Positions 20,739 to 31,500 of a stretch of DNA of 64,000 nt are shown here, piece after piece (positions within the stretch are counted from its first letter, which is position 1; every line of letters begins with the position of its first letter). The stretch comes from Cyanophora paradoxa (lineage: Eukaryota; Glaucocystophyceae; Cyanophorales; Cyanophoraceae), in the NCBI GenBank assembly GCA_004431415.1, contig QPMI01000209.1, forward strand, positions 62,001-126,000, given 5' to 3'. A program made the position numbers and the translations under genes. The notes beneath the pieces were generated by a model. That model had not been told where the DNA came from. It saw only the letters and a program-made list of their open reading frames with translations, and ran no database searches.

Positions 20739-22218
20739 ATGGGGTTCGACACTTTCGCGTGGGCATGGGCCGTCGTGAGCTCGCCGCTCCGCCTCATGGG
20801 CGGAGTCCTGGTGCGCAGCGCCTGCCGCGTCGCGCGGGCCCTCCCGCCACCATCGCCCGCCGCATCATGACCGGTGCCGCCGCGCCGCAGGTCTGCCTTG
20901 TGGCCTTCCTTTACGCGTGGGCTTGGTATGCATTCGTCATCGTCAGCGCCTGCAACATCGTTTGGCCGAACAGCCCGGCATGGGCCGTCTTCCACATCCT
21001 CTTCTTCCACATTAGCTACATCCCCATGGTCATCAGCTACATAAAGACGATCTACGCCAACCCCGGCATCGTGCGCCCGTCTTGCCGGCGCGAGGAGCGG
21101 GGACTGATCCCTGTTGCAGGTAACGCCCGAAATCGTGCGGGAGTGGCAGCGCGCGACGACCGATCTGGGAGAGAGGTGCCGCCCGCTCGCCGGCGTCTCC
21201 TCCCGGCTTCACCGGGGCTGATCAGGGTGGAGCTGCTCAGTTTCGAGCGGAAGCGGGACGGCAACGCGCGCTTCTGCCGGAAGTGCAACAGCCCGAAACC
21301 AGACCGCGCTCACCACTGCAGCATTTGCAACAAATGCGTCCTGAAGATGGACCACCACTGTGCGCCGAGCCCGCCCGCCGTCCCAGCACCGCCCCCGACG
21401 CGCCGCGCGCGACGCGCAGGCCCCTGGGTGTGCAACTGCGTCGGCTTCTACAACCACAAGTACTTCGTGCTCTTCATCCTGTGGACGGAGGCGATGTGCG
21501 TGACGATCATCGTGCTCGCCTTCCCGTCCTTCATGCACGCCATCAACCACGTCGTGCCCGCCCGCCCGCCCGCCCCTCCCGCCCCGCCGCGCCTGCCCGC
21601 CGCCGACCGCGCGCCGCCCAGTCCGACCTGGTCTTCGGCGGCTCCGGCGCCTTCTCCCTCGCCTTCGTCTACTGCCTGGCCCTCGTGTCCGCCCCCTGGC
21701 GCCCCCGCCCCGCCCCCGCCCCCGCCCCGCCCCGGCGCCCGACGCCGCCACCGCCGCGCGCAGCTTCGCGCTGGCGCTGGGCGGCTTCGGCGGCTTCCAC
21801 ATCATGCTGATCCTGAACAACAACACGACCATCGAGATGTACGAGCAGAGGGGCAGCCGCACCATCGACGGCGTGCGCCTGCACGCCCCCCCCCCTCCCC
21901 CCCCCCCCCCCTCCCCCCGCCCGCCACGCCCCGCCCCGCCCCGCCCCTCCCTCGCGCCGGCCGCGGCCGACGCGCCGAGCAGAAGATGGTGTGGAAGTAC
22001 GATTGCGGGCGGCGGCGGAACTGGGAGAGCGTGATGGGCACGCGCCCCCTCTACTGGTTCCTCCCCACCCTCGCCACCGTCGAGGGCGACGGCATGCACT
22101 GGCGCATCCGGTGCGCCCCACCGCGCGTCCACCCCGGGTGCCGCGGCGCCGCTCACCGCTCGGCAGGGACGACATCGACCTGCGAGATCTGCAGGCCGTC
22201 CGCACGACGCAGGTCTGA
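20739..22218 (+). CDS. DHHC-type protein S-acyltransferase (palmitoyltransferase)
   Basis: Start chosen at ATG 20739 because its exon, ending GGVL, splices in phase onto [18 protein letters not shown], the first membrane segment. A second segment ([18 protein letters not shown]) precedes the cysteine-rich domain: [47 protein letters not shown], i.e. the full zinc-binding CRD with DHHC active site. An intron splits the DHHC Cys codon (CACT|GC). Two more membrane segments follow ([20 protein letters not shown] and the [25 protein letters not shown] region), then a cytosolic tail with NTTIEMYE (the TTxE motif) and [18 protein letters not shown] at 22216. Such enzymes transfer palmitate to protein cysteines at Golgi, ER or plasma membranes. 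The exon between the second segment and the CRD is the least certain edge. Confidence 0.85.
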
Positions 22219-22704
22219 TCATGACCTGGCGCCCGCCTCGGGGCGCGCCGCAGCGGCGGCGGCCCCGCGAGCCACTTCCGACCCCCACCCCTCACCCACC
22301 CCTCCACCCCTCGACCCAGTTTCAGTGCTTGCTAGCTCAAGGATTCTATATCGCATCTTCATTTCCAGACTCTGAGAGCTCGGAATGACTCGGCGATAGA
22401 ACTGCGTGCGCAATCGATTCAAATTGCTAAGCGAATCTGAACTGACGTGCACATTCACTACGCATGCGAACTTATAAAATTATATTAAATATTACGTCTG
22501 CGAGTCGCCCCGTAAGAAGGCCGACATAAAGCGAACGTCTGCGACGCGTACGCGCGCTGCTACTCGCAAAATTCTCATAGTTTACAGTAGGTTACACTGC
22601 CGCAGTGCTCCGAGCCTTGGAGGGCGTGCCACGTCCGCGCGAACGACGCAGCGCTCAAGCGCCCGCTCGCCAGCGCTCGGCGAAGCTGGCGCGAGACTCG
22701 CAGC
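22219..22704. other. Tail-to-tail intergenic region
   Basis: AT-richer stretch around 22440-22500 between two convergent gene ends. No gene or RNA recognised. Confidence 0.6.
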
Positions 22705-23883
22705 CTACTCCTGGACCTTGCGCTCCAGAATGAACAGCGTCGGCGACTTCAGATCTGCGCGGAGAGAATGAGAGCGATGCAGAGCCGCGCGCGCGCCCCG
22801 GGCCAAGCGCCGGCCGCCGGGCACGAGGCGGAGCCCAAGGAGGACGCACCAGGCCGCGCGAGGACGTTCGACTTGATGGCGCCTGCGTACCCGCAAGCGT
22901 CATGGACGCGTCTTCGGGGGCGCGCCGTGTGCGCCCGCACCTGTGACGGTCGCGAGTTTCATGCGGCGGACGTCGACGAGCTTGGACTCAACCTTGCCGA
23001 TCCCCTGCACGACTCGGATCGAGGCGGGTGCAGGGAAAGGCGGCGGGGCGCGGGGATCCCGGACCTTGTCGATGACGAACGTGGCCATCACCTTGCTGAT
23101 GACTGCGGAGGCGGCGCGCGTGGGCCCTACCGCACAGAGCGCGCGGCGTTACCGCAAGCGGGGATATAGACGCACTGTCGCCGACTTGGACGAGCCCGCT
23201 GCGCTCCGCCGCTCCACCCGGGGTAAGTTCTGCGCCCCATGCATACATAAGTATGGATGCCGCAGTGCTATTCGAGACGACAGGCGGCGAGGGGGCTCGC
23301 ACCGGCAACAAAGACGTCACCGGTCTCGTTATCCTCCTCCAAGATCATTCCCATTGGGGAAGTGAGCTCGACCCTGCGGACGTGATGAGCTCGAGCGCAC
23401 GAGGTGCGCGCGCGGTCAGGGGACGCGGCCCTAAGCATTGCACGAGAATGTCGGCCAATTGCAGCCGCAGACTAATCGTTCCGCCGCTAGGGCGCGGGAG
23501 CCCGCGTTCGACGACACAAGCCGAGACGCGTGCAACCGCCAGCGACGGGGCGGGCGGGGAGCCTCGGGATTGGCCGTAAACGATCAGCGATCTTTAAGCG
23601 CGCACCGAACGAGGGTCGAGCGACCACCCGACGGAGAGGGTGCGCCGTCATCGGCCTTCTCCTCGGCCTTCTCCTCGCAGACGATCCGTGAAGGCGCAGA
23701 CACAAAGGTACGCCTGTGCAAAGACGCCTCGAACCGGCGGGCTGGGGCGGCGAGGAAGCTCGACCGCAGCTGGTCCGTTCGGCGGCGCGGCGCGGCGTCC
23801 GCAAGCCTGCAAACGCCCCTCGAATCCAGGCACGCGTACGACCGGCTCGCAACCGCCGGGATCGCTGTCACGAAGGCTGCCAT
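22705..23883 (-). CDS. PDZ-domain protein with organelle-type N-terminus
   Basis: Minus strand, ATG at 23883. The N-terminus MAAFVTAIPAVASRSYACL is followed by Arg/Ala/Ser-rich, acid-poor sequence like a plastid or mitochondrial presequence. After CEEKAEEKADDG, spliced exons give a PDZ core: RVELTSPMGMILEE, GDVFVAELTPGGAAERSGLV, QVGDS, then VISKVMATFVIDKVRD and KVESKLVDVRRMKLATV. It ends SPTLFILERKVQE and TAG at 22705. This style of PDZ domain (PLGxxLEE, GVFVxExxPGGxAExSGLxxVGD) is familiar from algal genomes; it probably binds C-termini or tethers partners, with no protease motif present. Its start lies 66 bp from the divergent PPR-like gene. Confidence 0.7.
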
Positions 23884-23949
23884 TTTCTGCAGTCGTACCC
23901 GTCTGTTGCGGTTCGGGTTCGACGCCGGCTGGGGGCATTCAGGCTTGCG
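23884..23949. promoter_or_regulatory. 66-bp gap between divergent start codons
   Basis: The minus ATG at 23883 and plus ATG at 23950 leave 66 bp for both 5' UTRs and core promoters, implying a shared bidirectional promoter or overlapping transcripts. Both flanking proteins have organelle-like presequences, so co-regulation is plausible. Confidence 0.4.
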
Positions 23950-26920
23950 ATGCGGGCGTTCCGTGTAGCCTCGGGCTCGCTGGGCGCGGCATCTCGCGTG
24001 CATGTGGGGCGCGACACACGGACGTTGGTCGCCGTTGCAGCGGTAGCCGCCGCGCGACCCGCCCTGCAGGTCCCGGCTTCTGCGGCGCCAGCGGCGTCCT
24101 ACGCCACGGCAATCGCTCCGAAGCCGCGTAAGCATATAGAGCGATCTAGCGGGACCGACAAGCAAGAGGGCCTCGGCGAGCGCGAGCTCCAGGCGATACG
24201 GGAGGAAGTCCAGCTCGAGATCGCACGCGCTCGGGCCTCTGCCGGTGCTTCCTTCGGGGCCATAGTTTAACGTATCGCTTATCGGAGCTGCAGAGCACGA
24301 GCCCCAGGAGCGCCCGGCGCTGGATGACGGTTTGGTGCCCGACTACATTCCCTGGGCGCCGACGCCGCCGCGGGGCGTGTCGCGCGAGACGGTCACAGCG
24401 GAGTCCGGCGGAAACCGTTGGAGGCGCGAGGCGACGAAGACGCAGAAGGCGGCCGCGCGCGTCCTCCGGACGATGAGCCGCCCAACAAAGGAGCAGCTCG
24501 AAGAGCAGGAGTCCGGCCGTGCTGCAGATGACGACGTCGACGAGGAGGACGATGCACCAGCGAGCCCAGCTGTTAGTGGAAACGAGAAGGAGGCGCCCGG
24601 GCCGGACCGAGCGAAGCGTCGCTACTACGGATATGAATCGGTGCGCGGGTCAGGGCGGCGCTCGCCTTGCGCGGGGGGCTTGCCGATCGCGCGGCAGTGC
24701 ATGCGGGCGGTGCGGGCGGCGCTGGCGTCGGTTCACGAGTCCGTGCGGCCAAAGATCGTCGCGTGGTGCGCGTTCGAGCTGGCGGAGGCCGGCCTGGAGT
24801 CGCGCGGCGAGGACCTGGTCCGCACCCGCGCCGGGCGCCCGCTCGCCCTCCGAGCTCGCCGCGCCCGCTCGAGGCCGCAGCTCACGCACGTGCCGCGCAG
24901 GTTCGGATGACGCGCCAGCTGCAGTTCCGCTCCGCGTCGCCGACGACGTACCCCCTCCTGCGGCGCGTGATCGACGCGGGAAGCACGGACTGGCAGCGCA
25001 TCTTCGGCGAGGTGGTGCGGCCGTACCCACCCCCCGGCGCGCCCCGGCCCCGACGACCGGCCGGCAGTACCTCGACTCGAGGGCGCCAGGGGAGACCGAG
25101 CCGCCCCGCGATATGCGGTGCGTGCCGCCCTCCGCCGGCGCCTGGCCCGCAAGCCCCGCGTCTGACGGGCGGGAGGCAGGGAGCTGCTGGCAAAGGCGTG
25201 CGCGATGGAGGGCGACTTCGAGCGGGCGGACGACGCGGTCGAGGGCCCCCGCTCCCTCGCCCGCGCCCTCCTGGACGCCGCGGGGCAGCTCGCGGTCCTC
25301 GCGGTGACCGGCCGCGGCGGCGAGGGGCGCGAGGAGACCGTCGTGGAGTGCCTGAGGCAGTTCGCCCGCGTCCGCATGACCGCCTCGGAGCGCCGCGCCG
25401 TCGCCGACGAGTGGGCGCGCCCCTTCTTCGCCTCCTTCCCCCGCTCCTCCTCCTCCTCCGCCGCCGCCGCCCTCCTCCTCCGCTCCGCGCGGGCCGCCCC
25501 GACGTTCGGCGAGGCGTGCTGGGCCGCCGCTGCGGCGCGCGCCTGGGGGGCCCCCTGCGCCGACGCCCTCGCCGAGGACCTCGAGCCCCTCTGGTCGGCC
25601 CGCCAGCGCCGGCCCGACGCCCCCGCCGCCGCCCCGCTCGCCGCCGCCCTCCTGCGCTGCCCGGACGCCTCGCCGGCCCTCCGCGCCGAGGCCCGCGCCG
25701 CCTTCCGCGCCGCGCTGCGGGGCCCGACGAGCGCCCGCCTCGCGGCGGCTGCGCTGCGGGACTACGCGGTGGGCGCCCCGCCCGAGGAGCTGGCGGAGCT
25801 CTTCGAGGCGGCGCGGGCGGCCTGCGGGCCCGACGCCGACGCCGCCGCCACGGCCGCGGCGCTGGCGCCGCTGGCGCGCGAGTGGAGCGAGGCGCTCCTC
25901 TCCGACTGCGGCCTCGGCCCCGCGGAGCGCGAGGCCGCCCTGCGCGCCGGGCGCGCCCTCTGCAGCGGGCACGGCGCCGCCGCGGCCAAGAGCCAGCCTC
26001 TGGAGTCGGACCCCTTCGGGCAGGCCCTCTGGGCGTGCAAGAAGTCGGCCGTGGGCGACGCGGACGACTGGCTGCAGCTCGCCGCCGCCCGCGCCGCCGC
26101 CGCCGCGCTCCAGGGGACCCCCGAGCAGGCCGCACGCGCCGCCGGGGAGGCGCGCACGCCCCGCCCCGCCTCCCTCGAGCTCGATCCGGGATCCAACCTC
26201 AACGCGCACGCGCCCCGCAGGTCCGCGGCGTGCTGGAACTCGCTACCCTCGTCGCCCGCGCTTCGAGAGACGTGCGCATGCGCCCCCTTGACGCTCTTCC
26301 CCCGAGTGCGGACGGCGCCCTGAGGCGCCGTGCAGCCGGCGGTGTACCTGCGGGTCTCGGCGATGTACGCGGCCGCCGCGGACCTGCCGCCGGCCCTCCG
26401 CCTCGGCCGCTGGGCCGCCGGCCGCTGCGCCGCGCTGCTGGCGCCCGTATCGGGCGTGCAGGAGACGCTGCGGCGGCTGGCCGCGCTCGAGGGCGCCCCG
26501 CCCAAGCCCGCCGCCGAGGAGGAGCAGGCCGAGGGCGAGGCGAGGGCGAGGAGGAGGGGAGGAGGAGGAGGAGGAGGGGCCCGGGGGGAGGGACAGGAGG
26601 CCGCCCCGAGCTCGGCGCCGCAGAGGCGGCGGCCCGAGCGGGGACGGCCCCCGCCGCGATGGCCTCGATCGCCGGCGCGGCGGCGGCGGACATGGCCCGC
26701 CTGGAGCGCCCCGACGAGGTCCGATCCCCCGCCGCCGGCCCGCCCACTGCCCCGGGCGCCCCTCACGCGTGCGCGCCCCCCGCAGGCCCTGGAGGTGCTC
26801 CGGTGGGCCCGGGCCCGCGGCTACCGCGCCCCCAGCTCGGCGGCCGGCGTCCTGGCGCGCGCTTTTGCCGCCGAGGGCCACATCGAGCAGGCCGTCCGCG
26901 CCCGCGCGCTCTGCGCCTGA
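23950..26920 (+). CDS. Probable mitochondrial PPR/TPR-like helical-repeat protein
   Basis: ATG 23950 begins MRAFRVASGSLGAASR and, after splicing a GTGCAT...CTGCAG intron, continues VPASAAPAASYATA, a strong mitochondrial presequence pattern (Arg-rich, no acids, SYAT). Then REEVQLEIARARASAG, LVPDYIPWAPTPPRGVSRE, an acidic linker DDDVDEEDD and a long Ala/Arg-rich helical body. Segments such as TTYPLLRRVIDAGS, LLAKACAMEGDFERADDAVE and LARAFAAEGHIEQAVRARAL look like PPR helix pairs (Y..Ll.......g....A). Ends with TGA at 26918. Repeats are degenerate, and I cannot give RNA-recognition residues. It may be a PPR-containing mitoribosomal or RNA-processing protein. Middle exon edges are uncertain. Confidence 0.55.
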
Positions 26921-27019
26921 CCGTAGCTTCCGGTGTTCTGTCTGTACACATTGATCCAAGCTCCAAAGCTCGGGACACGAGGGGGCCGAGCTCTCGCCGG
27001 GCAGGGTGGCCATGGCTGC

Positions 27020-27990
27020 CTACTCGTCGCCGCCGGCAGCGACGACCTTCTGTGAGCGGCCGACGGCGCGCGTCAGCCGCCGCCTCGCAAGCGGGCACTC
27101 GGGAGCGGCCCACCTTGAGGTTGACGACCTTCTTGCGCGGGGCCGCGGCCTCACCGCCCTCCGAGGTCGTCGTGGCACCGAAATAGCCATCCAGATCATC
27201 ATCGAGCTTCTTCGCGTAGCCGTCCTTGTCCTGAAGAGGGAAGAGTTAGCGGACATGGGGCGCCCCGGGCTCGGTTCGCCGGCGCGAGCAACGTGCTTTC
27301 TGGAAGTAATTATCGAGGTCTGTGCGAAGGTAAGAAGATGCAAAACAGGCAAGGGGGAAGGAAGAAAAGAGAGCGCACCGTTGTCGAGGTCCTCCTTGGA
27401 AACGGGGCCACCACCGCGGCCTCCCCGCCCCCGCCCCCGCCCGAAGCCGCGCCCGCGTCCCCGGCCGCCGCGGAAACCTGAGTGTGCACCAGAGTGAGTG
27501 AGTGAGTGCCAAAGAGTGAAAGGGACGTAGAATGCTGGGAATAGGACGAACCATCGCCGCCGCCGCCCCGGCCGCGCCTGAAGCCGCCCGCTGGACCGAT
27601 CATCCCCTCAGCGAGCGCCGCTACGCGCTTTCGAAGAGCGATGCACCGCCGCCATAGTTACCGCCGCCGCCGCCATAGCCACCGCCACCGCGAGCCCGCC
27701 CGCCCCGGAAGCCACCGCGGGCCCGCTGGGGGAGTTCGACAGTCCCGTCGTCGTAGTCGTCTACGTTCATGCGATAGCCACCGCGATCTGCGATGCCGGT
27801 CGTCGCGTCACAAAAGTGGGAAGGGAGCGAGATCGGGATCCCAGGGGGACGCCGGAAATGCTCTCGCACCGTCATGAAGGTAGAAATCGCCGCCAGCACC
27901 CCCATCGTCCGCGTACTCCTCGACCGGCGGCGCCCGCGCGTACGGCTGGTACCGGGCGCGACCGCGCCCTCTCGGAGCGCGCTGTGCCAT
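27020..27990 (-). CDS. RGG-rich CHTOP/FoP-like mRNA export adaptor
   Basis: Minus strand, ATG 27990 (MAQRAPRGRGRARYQPY). Exons 27990-27870, 27787-27647 and 27590-27552 and following encode Gly/Arg-rich sequence ([33 protein letters not shown]). The C-terminal part has SKEDLDNDLDNYFQK then KKLDDDLDGYFG: two copies of the LDxxLDxY motif that defines the FoP/CHTOP and ALY/REF C-terminus and binds the export helicase UAP56/DDX39. It ends KKVVAAGGDE and TAG. There is no RRM, so it resembles CHTOP more than ALY. A 23-nt micro-exon carries the first motif's end and is followed by a GC donor (GCACGT). The RGG region is a likely arginine-methylation target. Confidence 0.7.
27493..27508 (+). repeat. 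(GAGT)4 microsatellite in a CHTOP-like gene intron
   Basis: GTGAGTGAGTGAGTG lies directly beside the 3' splice site of the intron before the FRGGRGRG exon; on the sense strand it reads CACTCACTCACTCAC, acting as part of the pyrimidine-containing tract. Confidence 0.7.
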
Positions 27991-28559
27991 TTTCTGAACG
28001 AAATGAAGTGAAAAGGGGTCTTCGCTGGGCGGCCTAGGCGAGTGGAAGGCGAAAAAGCTGGAGGCTGGACGGGTACACTGATAGAACGACGCAACGACAA
28101 GCCTAGGCGCGGCAGCGCAGCGGGCGGCAGCGGCTTCGATAACGCGACCCCCCCGCACGAGGAGCTCGTTCCAGGCAACTTCCAGCCCTCCGACTGTCGG
28201 TGCGCCCACGTGCACCGGAAAACGCGGCCGGCTCGCTCAGAGCCGCGCGGGGCGACGCTGCGCCTTGGCGACGCTTCTGTCTGTTCTCTGATGCGGTCTT
28301 TTTCCCCGTGCATCTTGCAGCCGCGGGCCGCTAGCAACCGTGCCGAAGTCATCAATCGCAAGCGTCCGGAGCGCAGCGGCGACGAGCGTCGTCCTTACAC
28401 ACAGCCAGCTCTTTCCATTCTTCCGACTTCCGGTGCGTGGGCGACCCTGCGCATGCGGACCGCCCGCACGCGGCCGCGCGCGCGCTTGCAATTGCAATTG
28501 ACCAAGGCCCATGGCCAGGCCTTCAAGCTTGCGCCAGTCCTGCTGCAGGCCTGTATAAA
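27991..28559. other. Divergent intergenic region
   Basis: Lies between the head-to-head CHTOP-like and unknown helical-protein genes. Open frames here lack motifs. A TATAAAA string at 28554-28560 overlaps the chosen downstream ATG; it may be coincidental or suggest that the true start is further downstream. TTGCAATTGCAATTG occurs near 28487. Confidence 0.4.
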
Positions 28560-31500
28560 ATGGCCAGATGCAGCTGCTGTAAGAGGCAAGGACCACAGAG
28601 CCTGCTCAGCGGCCCCCGGCCAGCGCTTCTTAAAGATCACGAGAGCGATTTCAAGAAGGCCAGCGATTACCGAAGCTTGAACGAGCGAATTCAAGAGGTC
28701 CAGCGTTCGAAACGCGATGGATATTCTGACAAGATCGACGAGATGCTGAAAAGAGACTTCGAGCAGTTCAGCAGTGCGTTCGACGAGCGCATAAACGCAC
28801 TCGAAGAACAAGTAGCGGAGAAGGTGCTCTCGCCGTTCGACTTCCGCTGCTTCATGTATCGCGTGTTACAACTGCTGTGGTGCTCTCGCCTATTCATCGA
28901 TGTATCGCCTCGCGATCTTCTTGATATGGCATGCAGGATCATCTCGTGCCGACGAAAGATACAGAAACAGTTCCCAAAAGTAGATCCGCAAGCTTGGGAA
29001 GCTCAGTACATCCACCACTGGTGAGTTTTAACTTGCGATATCGATTGTGCACTATATGCATACACGTATACGTGCGTATTAATCTGCACCATTATCGTTG
29101 GCCTCAGTACTGCTCACAACTTCCTCATCATCGCCAAGACTCTGTACAGCCGCCAAGCCGTCTCTGCACATGCCCGCCTACTTTGGGACGAATTGTTGAA
29201 GAAGGCCAAGGGCACGAAGCTCTCATTCAACATCACCCTGGAGTCCGGCGAGACGGTGCTTTTCGACACGCAGGACCTGTGGTTCGGCGATGGAGGCACG
29301 AAGAGGGCAGAGATTCTCGGGCCAGCAACTGGAAGAAGGCGGAAGAATAACGAGAAGCCAAGGCCGCTGAGCGAGCTCTTCCATGCGGGAGAAGCCATCG
29401 ATCTCGCTATCAAGTACGCCGAGCTGGCGGAGACAGGCGCCAAGACCCTCGATGTCGGTGACGACATAGATGAGCAGCAAGTGAAACACAGGAAGAGTGT
29501 TCGTGCTGCCATCCTGCTTGGAGATTGCTACAAACTTGACTGCGGTCCGTACTGCATGCGCAACTGCATGAGAAGAAACGAACTGACTCCCGCTGTAGAG
29601 ATAGGATTGGAGGACGGCGCTACACGCCATTTTCCCGAGAAGGCCGTGGAAAATTACAAGAACGCTCTCCAGCTTCTCGAAAAGTCCATCCTTCCAGCCA
29701 AAGAGACGCAAGAGCTCCGCGAGAACGTTACAGAAAAGCTGGTCGGTCCTAGAAATTCGAACCTTGGATCCAGATACCTTCTCATTGATCACTTTCCCCC
29801 TAACCTTCTTTTATTTCGTTTAGATTGCTACATATGCTGAGCACCTCGCCAAAATGCGGGGAGCTCTCCAATTCGTCGAGTGCATCAAAATTTATTTCTG
29901 AATATGAAATGATCATGGTCATGATCATAAATACCGCCGCGCAGGACTCGCGATTATCAGCGCTCTCAGATTCGGGAGGCACTCGACCTTCAACGCGATC
30001 TGAAAGCGTCCTCCAGAAAGCCTCTCGCAGGTTCGGCCAATAACATTTTGAATCGCACATTTCGACCGTGATGCTGTCATGCAGACCGTGAGCTGAGCGA
30101 AAAGAGGTATAGGCTCGGCTACATGCTCGTCGACGTGCGCAGCCGCACGCGCTCGGTTTCTTATCGTTTTCACATAGGAGTTTTCTTATCAGTCGCACGC
30201 AGGAATTTTTCGCGTTCGAAGATGCTCGGATTCAGCTCGAGTTGGAGCACGAAAGCCTTGATGCGATCCAACGTGAGGACGGTGCAGCCCTGCAGCAACG
30301 AGGCTGGACACGGTGGGACTTCAAGAGGCGCCTTTGCGAGGTCAAGGCGGCGTACGCCCGTGCCCTCATGCACGGCAGTGCGGCTTCCTCGGGGGACATA
30401 GCGGAAGCCGTTGGCCTTCTCCAGAGTGCTTGCAAACTCGCCAACAACCTTGTACAAGAATCACTGAAGCTTTCGCCCCGAACGAAATGCCGGGCAATGT
30501 TCGAGGAGGTGTGCCACTTTCCGATCGCGAGCCCATAGCTGTATATTAATTCGAACGATTTTGTTCTGGTACCCACACAGGCCGTGGTCCTCATCACTCG
30601 CTTCGACGCGGAGGACGAGCAGTCTCTCCTCAGACATGCTCGTGCGCGTTTCTTTTATCGTTTTGTGGGCTTGCGAACACGACGTATACGGAGCTCTGAT
30701 CATGTCGGCTGCCGTTGCTGCATGCGCAGTCAAAGGCACGCTGGGCAATTACAACGAGAAGGAGTATCTGGGCCACGTGAAGAACTCGGAGTCCCTCCTT
30801 CGGAAAGCCGCGCGCCTCATCGTGGACCACAGCATACGGGACGAGCGGCTCGTGGACGACGTCGTGTCTAACCTCAAGGTAGCCCTCGGGAATATCCGGG
30901 ACAAGACCATCACGGACGACGACCTGCGGCGAGAAGCGGATCCCATTCGAAGGCTGCTGGATTATCAGAAGGAGCTGAGTGCGTGGGCTCTATTTTCGCG
31001 CACGCCGCTCCCATGTAATTTTAATGGTGTTGTTCAGGCGCCTCGACAGCATCCAGCGATGCAGACTCGGTCGCGATTGCAAGTGCGACCGCTCCCGTCG
31101 TTGCTCCTCGTGCGCTGCTCCTCGTTGCGCTGCCCGCGTGCACTCTCTGAGGAAGCGCGTCTTTGCAGAGAACGCCAAAGCTTCGGCCCCCGTTTCGGCT
31201 GCCTCCAGCAGTGGCCGCTCGAACAGGGACGCCGCCGCCCGTGCGCTGCTCCCATAGCTAAAAATCGCTCTAGATCTGCCCGCACGCGCACGCTAATGAC
31301 TACTTTCCCAGCAGCGGTCGAGGTGGGCACGACTCTGGAGGGCGCGTCGCTTACGGTGGAGACCAATTGCAAGCACGTAGCGAAGAAGGGGAAGTTTGGA
31401 TCCCCTGGGCCGGCCACGCGGGCAGGGCTCCCTGCACGTGCGTACCCCGCCACGCATCCCGCGGTCGCGGCGCCTCGCCCTCACAGCGGCCGACAGCAGC

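Noticed and set aside
22768-23169. Plus-strand frame opposite the PDZ gene
   Set aside because: Antisense to exons whose minus-strand translation has PDZ features.
24650-26209. Long frames on the minus strand opposite the PPR-like gene
   Set aside because: The plus strand gives a presequence and helical repeats; the minus frames are Gly/Arg-rich shadows.
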